Shown: piece by piece, positions 54,178 to 64,000 of the stretch
Layout of the letters: each line of letters starts with the position of its first letter
How positions within the stretch are numbered: position 1 is the stretch's first letter
Assembly (NCBI RefSeq): GCF_000149955.1
Contig: NC_030992.1
Location: 1,023,073 to 1,087,072 of the forward strand
Length of the DNA: 64,000 nt
Origin: Fusarium oxysporum f. sp. lycopersici 4287
Lineage: Eukaryota > Ascomycota > Sordariomycetes > Hypocreales > Nectriaceae
Reading direction: 5' to 3'
Notes under the pieces: model-generated
Seen by the model: the letters and a program-made list of their open reading frames with translations, nothing else
What the model was told of the DNA's origin: nothing
Databases searched by the model: none
Position numbers and translations under genes: made by a program

Positions 54178-56225
54178 ATGGCGGCGAGGAAACTGGCCCA
54201 AGAGGTCGACAAGTGCTTCAAAAAGGTCTCAGAGGGTGTGGCCGAATTCGAAGCTATTTACGAAAAGATCGAACAATCGAGTAATCCTGCCCAGAAGGAC
54301 AAGCTAGAAGATAACCTGAAACGCGAGATCAAGAAGCTCCAGCGACTGAGGGATCAAATCAAAACATGGGCCGCCAGCAACGACATCAAGGACAAGGCTC
54401 CCTTGCTGGAGCATCGCAAGCTGATCGAGACGGTTGGTCCCCGCCACTGACAACGGAATGCCATCCAGTATTTTATTGACGGTTGTATCGGGTTTTTAGC
54501 AAATGGAAAAGTTCAAGGCCGTGGAGAAGGCCATGAAGACGAAAGCATACTCCAAGGAAGGTCTATCAGCTGCCGCCAAGCTCGATCCCAAGGAGCAGGC
54601 AAAGGTTGAGGCCAGCGAATTCTTAAGCGGCATGGTCGACGAGCTGGAGCAGCAAATCGAGACACTCGAGGCAGAGGGCGAATCGATACAAGCGACCATG
54701 AAGAAGGGTAAAAACAACACCGCCAAGGCCGAACGCATCGCCGAAGTCGAACGCATTATCGAACGACATAAGTGGCACCAGGGGAAGCTGGAACTTATCA
54801 GGAGATCCTTGGAGAACGGCGGAGTTGAGCCCGAGCAGGTGACCGACCTGGAAGAGAGCATTCGATATTATGTGTCGGATGGCATGAATGAAGACTTTAT
54901 GGAAGATGAGGAGATGTATGAGGAGCTCGACCTTGAGGACGAGGAAGGCACCTACGGCATGGGCGCGGATAACGAGAAGAACTCTTCCCTGGATGCGCAG
55001 TCTGTGCAAGAGGACCTTACGACCGACAATGACTTGCCGAAGACACTGACGAGAAAGGCGCAGAAGGAGGCTGACCCAGTACGGAGGACATCTTCTCAGA
55101 CAAAGTCACCTTTACCTGCACTCGCGACACTCCATGCTCCGTTACCGACTATCAGCAATAGCAATTCGGGTACGCCAGCTATGAAGCCAGCATCAGTCCC
55201 TACAAGGCCCGCTGGAGAAGGACTCAAGTACGCATCAGCAGCCGCTGCCGCTGCAGCGAGCGATAAGAACAACGTTGGTATCGCTCCGCTACCTCCGCCC
55301 CCTGGTGCCGCATCATCAAGCATATCCCCATTGCCGCAAGCCCGAAGCAGCGCGACCAACTCTCCTGCGACATCCTCTGCCCAGCCCGCTTCTCAACAAC
55401 CAGAGTCAAAGCAGCCCACGCCAGCTCCTGCTCCTGCCGAGCCAGAACCTGTACCTGCGCCAGCCCCTGTGCCTGTCACCACGAAACAGTCCAAGCGATC
55501 AAAGGCTGCTGGAAAACAAGCAGCAGTCCTCGAGGCCGCTCCATCTTCAAAGGGTACGTGTGTAAAACAGTTTTGTATGACTCGAATGACTGACTTTGAT
55601 GTAGCTCCACGGACAAATGGTACAGCCAATGGTGTCAAGCAGACCGAGGAGGAGGAAGAATGCATCTACCACTTGCCAGCATCGTTACAAGATCTTGTTG
55701 ACACATATGAGACGTCGAGAAAGCGGCCATATCCTCCATCTGCGCCATCAGCTCTGCGCATGATGACTGCCAGCCAGGCCAGCTGCCCCGATATTGTGGA
55801 TGCTGATGTTCCACGATCATACCGACCCGACCAACCGGTACCCCCAACAGGGTCAGGATTTCCCCGCGAGCCACTCGCTATCTTCGATGACCCGCGGTTA
55901 TACTCCCGTATGGACCCTGACACTCTGTTCTACGTATTCTACTATAAGCAGGGTACTGCCCAACAGTACATGGCAGCCAAGGCTCTGAAAGATCAAAGTT
56001 GGCGATTCCATAAGCAGTATCAGACTTGGTTTCAAAGACATGAGGAGCCTAAGAACATCACCGAAGACTTTGAGCAAGGCACATATCGATTTTTCGACTA
56101 TGAGAGCACATGGTAAGTGGACTCGCGAAATGCCAAAGTGAGGCGTGCTGACATGAATGCGCAGGATGAATCGACGCAAGGCTGACTTCAAGTTTGTCTA
56201 CAAGTTCCTTGAGGATGAGGTCTAA
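54178..56225 (+). CDS. not3: CCR4-NOT complex subunit Not3/Not5
   Basis: Four exons: 54178-54432, 54500-55553, 55605-56112 and 56165-56225 (625 aa). The N-terminal Not3 domain is clear ([20 protein letters not shown], then [20 protein letters not shown] and [20 protein letters not shown]), all coiled coil. The middle is Ser/Pro/Ala-rich and disordered, with a poly-Ala run. The C-terminal NOT2/3/5 box contains [40 protein letters not shown] and [17 protein letters not shown], ending [19 protein letters not shown]. The protein is a scaffold of the deadenylase complex that controls mRNA turnover. The second intron is 51 nt with no stop, so retention would insert 17 residues. Fungi have both Not3 and Not5; this single gene resembles the combined Not3/5 form. 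Confidence 0.95.
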
Positions 56226-59200
56226 TCAACAGTGCTTCTTCACTGGAGATTGAAGTCCATTGGCCGTGTATGAGAAATATGGGACGGAGCTATCGGTTTT
56301 GGTTGGACGCACCTTGGTTTTGTGAACTCCTGGAGAAGGCGAATTAAGAGCACAGAGAGAGTAAGAAAGGACTTAGGCGGCAACCTCATCTTGCTTTCAT
56401 CATCGGCTTTTGATGTGCTTTCTGGAACAGGTAAATATGCAACATGCTACACGGGGCGTTATCAACCTCATTGTTTGAGATATGAATACGAACCTTTTGA
56501 GTGCAGGGCATTGTCGCCCTGAACGACTATTCTGCTGAAGTATATGGTCAAATGTGTGTGGCTCGTTTGCCTCATTATATCCGTGATCAATGTCTTCCCG
56601 TAGGAACTGGTTCCTTGGATGGTCTAGACCCTCTGCAGCTCGACAGCCTCTCTTTCAGCCAGTGCAGCCTCAGACTCGGTAGGCGTTAGGGCAAGGCTCT
56701 CTTAGCGGCGTACAATGATGCGAGGTGTTTCATTCCTCCGTGACTGACTGTACGGTGTCTGCATTGACGTGGCACGTCCTGAACCGTAGCCAAGGTGAAG
56801 CGTTCAGATTGGTGAAATTTGAGGTCAAGTTGGGTGAACAACCCAATATCTGAGGGCTGCTGCATTGCTACCCAAAAGCCGAGAAAATAGTTAAGAGTAT
56901 TGGATTTCTCGACTACTTGAATGTAGATAGACCCGGTCTCCATAGGAAGACAGTGAGGCACTCTTCGGGTTCATCAAGTTTCCTCTTCTTGTTGTCTCAA
57001 CGATTTATACACAACCGGCGTGGGCTGGTCGCGTTACCGCCATCGAGGCGATGCTACACCTGTAGCACATTTCAAGTCATCGCAGACAACGTGGCTTTCG
57101 GATATGGGAAAATAGTCGAGTGGACAAAGCACAAGATGAGGGCCCTTGTCGCTCCAGGCGACACAGTTGCAGTTTCGTTTGTCCTCTTAGCAATTCCTTT
57201 GGATTGTTAAACCTGAGCTGACATGTGTATGACTTGATCATTGATGGCACACTTCATCAACGATAAGGTTGCCAAAATTGCGTCGTCAGTTGGATTCAGG
57301 GCTAGCGAATGGGTGCTCTGCTTGCCTTGTCACCTATGACGCGGGCGCCTTTTTCTGTGCCATCGTCATTATGCCTATCAGACTCTGCCGAGGCGACTTT
57401 CAGCAGCGTCCGCCATCCAGCGCTCTTGGTGAGGGATACCCTCTTTTGAATGACAAGCTTGCGGCACAGCTCTGCGCTTGCTGCTATATCGTCAAAGACT
57501 CAAAGTTAAGGGTGGCCACTTGGGTAACAAGATCGTCGCCCCCAACTGCATCGGCGTCACCGTGCAAGTCGACTGGGATTTGAAACGAAACCAATGCAGG
57601 ATACAACAGGAAGGTTTCTAGAATGCTTCCATGCTTGTCAACTTCTCAAAGATTCGGATACGAGATCCCTCGCAAGCGAATGTCAATTCCATGGTTCGGG
57701 TAGCATGGATTGGCTTCCCGGCGAGCTTGTCACGGATGGGGAAAGGGTCCTAGTGAGTCTGATGACCCTGTCGAAAACGATCATGATCTCATAGCGGGCG
57801 AACCATTTTCAACTGCTTCTCTTGCACTTGACACTTGCTACTCCAGTCAGCCTCACTAACACTCCTCGAACTTTTCCCTGAGAGCTCAACTACACTGTTC
57901 GGTGTGTTGACTTGCCAGGTACAACACATTGGTAAGTTAAACACCTGTAACTCGGGGATTTCCCAAGCGTTGTCTTGCAGATGCCGGGTAGGGATCCGGT
58001 AGGACTCAGGTGAGACAAGGCCGTTAAGGGCGTCCAGGGTGGTTTTCGTTCAGGCGCTTACTGTTTTTGCTGATCACTTTGGGTGTTCTAAAGAACCGCC
58101 TTGTCAATTATTGAGACATGTCAGATTGACCATGATACGCCAGGCTCCGATAGACGCAGCGAGTTACACAACCCAGACCACCACCAACCTTGTAATTCAA
58201 GCAGATAAGTGGGATCAGAAAGGTGTGTGGGAGATGCTAAAATGATGATGCTGGGTTTATTTTTGTCTGTGCTCTGTTCTGCTGCAGACCTCGAAGGTTA
58301 CTGTTGTTGGCTGTTTGTCCCATGTTGCCAATTGAGCACTGGGACTGGCTCACAGGTGCCTTGACCAAAGATCAGAATTCCTTAGCTGGTCCGAGTCTAG
58401 GCAGCAAAATATCGTTGTTGATTGAGTTAATTGATCGACACATGGCAAAGGGGTCGCTGCGTTATTGGTGCATCTGTTGACTTCTTCATAGCGTTGAGGC
58501 TCGTGCTCGTGCTTGTGCTTGTGCTCGTGAGCATCGAGAAGTTGTTTGATGCTTTGCGCCGCCGAGATCGACAAGCTACTATCCATACCCAGCGGCTGTC
58601 TTGGTGCTAATGCGAAGCATTAGATTTAGGCCACCGCATAAAAGTGCATGTTGATGATTTTATGGATAAAAAAAAGGCAAAGTCAAGATGGCAGATGGCA
58701 CTTCGACCAATACGACGCCGACGTTTAGAAGGAGCAAGTAACCCTGGGCTGGGGTTTCCCACTACCGTAGCAGGGGCCATCGACAAGGCAGGAGCAGGAG
58801 GGGTAAGGAGTGCGAGCGATGGATGTGACAGCTGGAGGCAGGTACTGCCCTGGGATGTAATTCTACCTCCACTCTACAGTGCCTTCCCTGTGTGTAAGGT
58901 GGTACCTAGGTGATGGAAGCCCATTGCATATTGCATTCTGCCTCGTCAAGAGTCCTGAAGACCTTTGTTCCATCCAACTTTCAACCCAATATCATTGACC
59001 GGTTACCGATGAAACGGTATGGAAGAATTCCTTGTCATGTCGATCGAATACCTCACTCAATCCTCCCGTTACCGAGCACCAAATTTGTCCTGTCCCGCTG
59101 TTGTTGACAACCCTTCAAGTGAGCTTCCAGCGGCACATGCACGCAAAGGCGCATTGGCCAAGCCAACTTTCCCTCTGGTAGTGACCGAAATCTGCTGAGC

Positions 59201-60890
59201 TGGCCTGGCACAGCCCCTATCCTAGTCCAGCCTTTGTGCGGTTTCTCGGTTATCTGTCGTCAAGGACAGCTCGTTGTTAGGGATGCGCATCATGTCAAAT
59301 CATTCCCACATCCACTGCCGTCAGCCCGTGCCAGAATCATTTGCTCCATGATCTTCAGCCCCAGGGCATCGCCACGCCCTGTTGGAACTTGCCCACCCAG
59401 AAGCAAGTATGATCACCACTCAAGAGGAGGCAAGAAAACTTAGGTCCTCTTTTCAAAGTGATGAAAAGACTTAGGTAAGTTTAGTATTTCTGAGCAAGCC
59501 TTTAGACTGGTTTATTTTAGCACCCTGGTTTAACTTTGGAAGTTTTCTTGCTCCCTGGGGCACTTTTAGCTGTCAATTGCTGGGCGCAACCACTTAGACT
59601 CATCGTTCTCTCTCTTACCGAAACAGGCACTCGGCCAGTTTCCTAGTTCCACAGAAGCAGTCAAGGCTGGCTTTCTGGTTAGTTTCCAATCTGAAGCTTG
59701 CAGTTAGAAGCTTCGTTCCACGGCTTGTGGATACACATCCTGGACCGACAAATGCACACATTACACACCTCCCATTGGGTTTGTCCCGGGCTTGTACCTC
59801 CATGCTGTTGTAACAATCACAGATCCCGGTTGAGCCGGTATTCTATAGGGTACCACCAACTCGTAGCTTTTTATGCAAGCCAACTATTACTGTTCCTGGG
59901 GACCTCTAGCTGACCTCAGAGTGAGCTATCTTAGCTACCTCCATTCGCTACTGTCGCTTCGCCATCTATGTCCCCTTTCCCCCTTGGGACACCGGCCAGG
60001 AGCACACCACACATGATAGGGTGTCTCCAGTCTTGACTCGCTTCTCCATGCTTGTTGCTGTTATCTCCATCCAGCTTGACTTTACCCTAGTCTCTCACCC
60101 AGACGACAAGTGTCGATTCACGCATCACGAGCCAGCTTGCGCCAGATGCTGCTTCGCCTTAGACCCATGCCTGCCCTGTGTACTGCCACCCTTGCCTTTC
60201 TCCAGTCTTCGGTCTTAGAACTGGTTATCTTCTGGCTGTCCTTCTATCAAGCTACCTAACTATGGTTCTATCTGTCCAAAGGTTGGCCCGGGTGGAGTCC
60301 GCTGTGTTCCCCGACAGCTACCCTGGCCATGTCATTGACCCTTGAACATTACTCTGGAGCTCTAGCAGTACAAGCTGGTACTCTCTTCCAATTCCGACCG
60401 CAGCTGTTTCTAGAAATCGGCGTCTCTTACAGTTTCAAGTCCATACTGCCCTTTACCTTTGTGTATTACACAGATGACTCCTACCTTCGCCTCACTAATC
60501 AATGTGCGATTTGAGCCTCACCTTGGCCAATATCATCCTGGACTGCACTAGTTGTCTCCCCCCCCCTTCACTCTTTTACTTTCCCAAGCATATAACCACC
60601 TCTCTGGTCCCTTCTATGGCTTCGATTGTTAGACCATTATCATAAGATCAAGTCTCATGCACCAAACTTCTTCTCTTCCCTTCCAGGACCGCCATCAAGA
60701 TATTACTTTGGTTGCGGCCTATACTTGTTCTATCTTACATCATCTACTTCCCTCCGTTCACTTATTCACAAGCCCTTGGCCCGTCCTCTTAAACACCCGT
60801 GCTTGCTGCCTTCTCGCTGATTGACTTGTACTATATCAGCTTCTTTGCTCAAGTTTCCCCTACCAACGAGACAAGTTTTCATCAGACACA
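56226..60890. other. 4.7-kb gene-free region upstream of a C2H2 factor
   Basis: No coding region could be supported in nearly 4.7 kb. Features seen: a (GTGCTY)n microsatellite near 58500-58530, a run of nine C near 60560, and pyrimidine-rich sequence with many short out-of-frame ATGs over the last kilobase before the start codon. This looks like a large promoter and perhaps a long leader. Confidence 0.5.
58500..58530. repeat. GTGCTY microsatellite
   Basis: About five tandem six-base units alternating GTGCTC and GTGCTT. In one minus-strand frame they would encode a His-Glu-His-Lys run. I take this as a simple repeat. Confidence 0.8.
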
Positions 60891-61653
60891 ATGGGATCCA
60901 ACTACTGGAACAACAACAGTTGGTATGATGCCTCGTCACCACAGGACCAGGCCTCGTCACCATCTGGATACTCCTTCGACTATTATCAGTCACAGCCTTT
61001 GGTAAGATATGGTAGTTCTGGCAGTAACTCCCAGGCTTCCACCAGGGGCCCCGAGTCACCTACAGACGGCAGCCACTACACTCTGCATGGCTCACCAACT
61101 ATGGACGATGCTGTTTATCAGCAAAGCCCTAGCTATCAACAGCATTATACCTCTGGTCAGACAAGGGCTGGAGAATCTTCTGTGCCACGGGGCGAATCGT
61201 AAGTCCAGTCCCTATTATAAAATAGTACATTGCTAACTCTTGTGTTTCTTAAGTGGAAATGACTGGCCAGTCTCTTGCCTTCACCCTGGTTGTACTGCTC
61301 GCCCTTTCAAGCGTACTGCCGACCTCATTCGTCACTACAAGAACACGCATGCTCCCGAATCGAGCAAGGATGTCTATCTGTGTGACTATCCTCGATGCAC
61401 TCGCTTTCGTGAGCCCTTCCACCGTCGCGACCACTTCCGAGACCATCTCCGCGAGTACCACTGTGAAGATATCATGAAGCGCGGCGCCACTGTTAACGAA
61501 GAGTGGCTCGAAGGTCGCTACACTCCTTCTACTTGGTGGCGCTGCCCCCGATGCCTTGTCAGAGTCAACATCTCAAAGCACGGCTACGAATGCCCCGGGT
61601 GTAAGACATCGTGCGAGTCTAAGCGCAAAGAGAAGCGCCGCAGTCGATCGTGA
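60891..61653 (+). CDS. C2H2-type zinc-finger transcription factor
   Basis: Two exons, 60891-61198 and 61254-61653, joined across a 55-nt intron (235 aa). The first 100 residues are Ser/Tyr/Gln-rich and disordered (MGSNYWNNNSWYDASSPQDQ). The second exon encodes a compact zinc region: WPVSCLHPGCTARPFKRTAD with LIRHYKNTHAP, YLCDYPRCTRFREPFHRRDH with FRDHLREYHCEDIMKRG, then WWRCPRCLVRV and YECPGCKTSC, two C2H2 fingers followed by a C4-type knuckle, and a basic end KRKEKRRSRS. This arrangement (HRRDHFRDHLREYH) is seen in a family of filamentous-ascomycete regulators; I do not know the targets. The unusually long upstream region suggests complex control. Confidence 0.85.
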
Positions 61654-63146
61654 GGTGTGTGGGCAGAGATACGGCCTTGCCCATACAATCAGCCAACCAC
61701 GACGCACCAAGTATCGCATTGGATGGCTTGAAACTACACTTCTGTTTCACTCTGGGCTTCTTCTATCAGCAAGCTTACGCAGACAAACCAGTGGCATAGT
61801 ACTGATCGCCAGCTCTGCATTATTGCTTTGGCCAGCTCACCGACACTCAGCACCACCTCGCCATCAGCCTAGCTGAGCAGCCAGCAGCTCTTGTATACAT
61901 ATTGTTACATCAAGGACAACAAAACAACCTACGCAAGGCATCTTTTTTCTTTTTGTGCATAGACATGCAGCGAGGAAATCATTTTCTGCAACCGTCTTCG
62001 AAGCCAGGCTTTCTCAGCCTTGGCCTTTTTCCTTCCTCATTCCTGGCATCCACACTCACACTCTCTAAGACGTCCTCAAGATCAGCAAAAACGCCTATGC
62101 GTTGCAGATCTTATCCCCACTGGTGGGTTGCATCACGCTGAGGCTGACTTGAGAGAATTGTTCTAGAAGCGGGGCTGTTTGCGGGGATTATTTCAGCGTG
62201 GCTGTGTGTGTCATGCACGATGCTTCTGTCATGCTTCCATTCCTTCTTTCGAGTTTCCCTTCTTGGCTAAGACTTCCGGGGTCTTACTGGGGTCTAAGAC
62301 TCTACTGAAGGCACCGAGATAAGACGTCTTGGTTATTGGGGGGAGATGATCACGCAGTGACGTTTATGATGATATATGAGGTCGATCCTATTTCTTAGAG
62401 GCTGGTGTTCTTTACATAGACGGTGGGAGTTTTGTTCGTTCTACACAGTTTTGGTTTCTGGCGCATTTAGAGGATTTCTTTTTCTGTATACACCCTTGTT
62501 GTATTTTACATGTACATATGATCCCATGATACCTACAGTGTCCTACCTCGGAAATGTTAGAATTGTTGTTATCTCTTTACCCTTCAATGTGATACACATC
62601 TACTGTGGTATTTCCCCTGGCTTAAGCATGTGTGACGAGGCAAGAGACGAGTTGTAATCAGGAGGCTGATCAATCCTAAAGGACCCCTGTCTAAGGTACG
62701 TGAATGTTGTACCGTGTTCCCCGCCATACCTCAAATGTAGTGGATGGCTTCCACAGCAGCCGGGTGTCTTCCCCAGGTAACATTGCGCGATATGGCGCAC
62801 TACATTTCCAGCTCGTGACCACATACGTAGTTTGCGGCTTTTCTAGTCTGGAGTCCCTGGACGTCCTCTGACTCACTTTGTGTTGATGCACTAGAAAGAA
62901 AGGTAAGGGACAATTTGCCTCAAATCTTCAAAGTTGCAATTGCTTTCGCCCGGTCCAATGAACAAGGTTCGACCTAAATCAGCTTAAAGCGCAGGAAGAA
63001 GTATCATGAAAAATAACCAGCTTTCTCGATTTGGTCTGTTTCCATACATCTTTCGAAAAATATAGGCTTGTGATTTTGGAGAAAGTGGCTGATATGATGG
63101 TTCCAGCTAACTTTCTGTTAATCATCTTATCTCCGAACTCCTAAAG
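61654..63146. other. Convergent intergenic region
   Basis: About 1.5 kb between two convergent stop codons. Short frames only, with no domain. It holds two 3' flanks. Confidence 0.5.
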
Positions 63147-64000
63147 TTAGTCTTCCTCAATTGGATCGTCATTGCAGTTTGGCATGGTGCGGAAATCAGG
63201 CCGCCCCTTATCCCTGCGCCTTCTAGATCGTTGCCGTCTTCCCTTGCTCCGTGGCTTATCCAAGTAAACTGGCGATTTGGTGGAGGGGACGTCACCAGCT
63301 AATCGACCAACAAAGTGCTGCGGTTGACGAAACTTGAACTCGGCATGCAGCGGTTGAGGCGAGGCGGGCTGAGCAATGATAGAGTCGGTCGCGTCCGCGA
63401 TATCTACCCTTGCGGCGGCTTCCGATGACGGGGCTTCCAGCTCTGCGCCCGGTAGATCTTGAATTTGGTCATCTGCCAAAATAAAGTTACGTCCTTCCGT
63501 GGTAGGTGCTTCTCCTCGGGATGCTGAAGGGGGGTCTGCGATATCGCTTGACGGTGCGGTCGAACATGAAGGCAAGGATGATTCTACAAACATCCGGGGA
63601 ACATGTGGCTTCTTCAAACCCAGTGCGCATTTTGTTTGTTCATGTGCCTCCTCTCGAGCCTTTCGGCTGGTCTCAGCGCTATCGTTATCAAGAACGAACT
63701 TCTTCCAAATTTCGTCTTCGTCGTCAATATTTGGTGTTGTTTCTTGCTGTGTTTGGTCCTCAATATTTGGCTCCTGCTGTTCCTCGCTAGCAGTCAAGAG
63801 ATCTAGTAGGTCTTGAACATTGGAAGTCACAGGCGTGAAGGAGCCCATTGGGAGAACCAGGTCGCTTCTAGTTTTGAGATTGGTCTCACTTCTTTCGTAG
63901 CTCGAGCTTCTAAGTAGAGCGTAAGGACTTGTTGCTGGCGGGAGATTAGCAAATGGATCTCTTGCTTGAAGCTCAGGTAGCTCTTGTTCGTCGTCTAATG
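63147..64000 (-). CDS. C-terminal part of a larger protein of unknown function (runs off the right edge)
   Basis: From the stop at 63147-63149 the frame stays open to the last base of the window (284 codons). The ATG at 63848 is internal, because the frame continues upstream as DLVLPMGSFTP and further back ELPELQARDPFANLPPATSP. The visible part is acidic and disordered (Gln/Glu/Asp-rich), followed by FKFRQPQHFVGRLAGDVPST, a strongly basic cluster KGRRQRSRRRRDKGRP (possible nuclear localisation or nucleic-acid binding) and an acidic end DDPIEED. I recognise no family. The start and any 5' introns are outside the window. Confidence 0.65.
   Translation of the reverse strand, partial: LDDEQELPELQARDPFANLPPATSPYALLRSSSYERSETNLKTRSDLVLPMGSFTPVTSNVQDLLDLLTASEEQQEPNIEDQTQQETTPNIDDEDEIWKKFVLDNDSAETSRKAREEAHEQTKCALGLKKPHVPRMFVESSLPSCSTAPSSDIADPPSASRGEAPTTEGRNFILADDQIQDLPGAELEAPSSEAAARVDIADATDSIIAQPASPQPLHAEFKFRQPQHFVGRLAGDVPSTKSPVYLDKPRSKGRRQRSRRRRDKGRPDFRTMPNCNDDPIEED

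Noticed and set aside
58350..58586. 78-codon minus-strand ORF with a His/Glu/Lys run
   Set aside because: The distinctive part is a translated microsatellite; no other support.

Overview
The window reads as a stretch of nuclear chromosome from a filamentous ascomycete. The gene content and protein styles fit a Sordariomycete, and most likely a Fusarium-like Hypocrealean; that placement is inferred, not tested. The evidence is short introns (mostly 45-70 nt) with GTAAGT/GTATGT-type donors and CTAAC/CTGAC-like branch sites, and unlinked single-gene transcription units on both strands. Several products are housekeeping proteins found across fungi. There are no operons, prophages, CRISPR arrays, rRNA operons or intact transposons. 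I saw no tRNA gene, but I could not run a covariance search. One assembly gap of 597 N lies at 2925-3521.

Layout from left to right. 1-5.9 kb: a UBA/C2H2/UBX protein, ribosomal stalk protein P1, a possible terminal exon facing the gap, a DUF2408/UPF0662 protein whose 5' part runs into the gap and carries clustered frame shifts, and a YCII-domain protein. 6-10.7 kb: a decayed Zn(II)2Cys6-type regulator, a multi-span membrane protein and a small hypothetical protein. 10.9-18.5 kb: a peroxisomal acyl-CoA synthetase-like enzyme ending in AKL, a Bzz1-type F-BAR/C1/SH3/SH3 actin regulator, and a C2H2 regulator with a C-terminal coiled coil. 20.8-28 kb: a PhnB/VOC-fold protein, an ACS-family MFS transporter and a large secreted Ser/Thr-rich repeat protein. 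30-40.5 kb: an unrecognised multi-exon gene, an F-box-like Cys-rich protein, mitochondrial ribosomal protein L20 and a Ser/Pro-rich protein of unknown function. 44.9-56.2 kb: a BUD2/CLA2-type RasGAP, cyclophilin-40, D-aminoacyl-tRNA deacylase and CCR4-NOT subunit Not3/5. 60.9-64 kb: a C2H2 factor behind a 4.7-kb gene-free region, and the C-terminal part of a gene that runs off the right edge.

The genes do not form a pathway. Two touch the cortex and polarity machinery (Bzz1, Bud2-type GAP). Several serve protein synthesis and turnover (P1, L20, Dtd1, Not3/5, Cyp40, UBX). I found no convincing new multi-gene system. The points most worth a second look are the frame-shifted DUF2408 gene beside the gap, the secreted repeat protein with a nearly full-length antisense ORF, the 7-nt first exon of the deacylase gene, the overlapping uORF of the RasGAP gene, the long gene-free leaders in front of regulators, and the regulator relic. 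Exon boundaries were read by eye from splice sites and frame.
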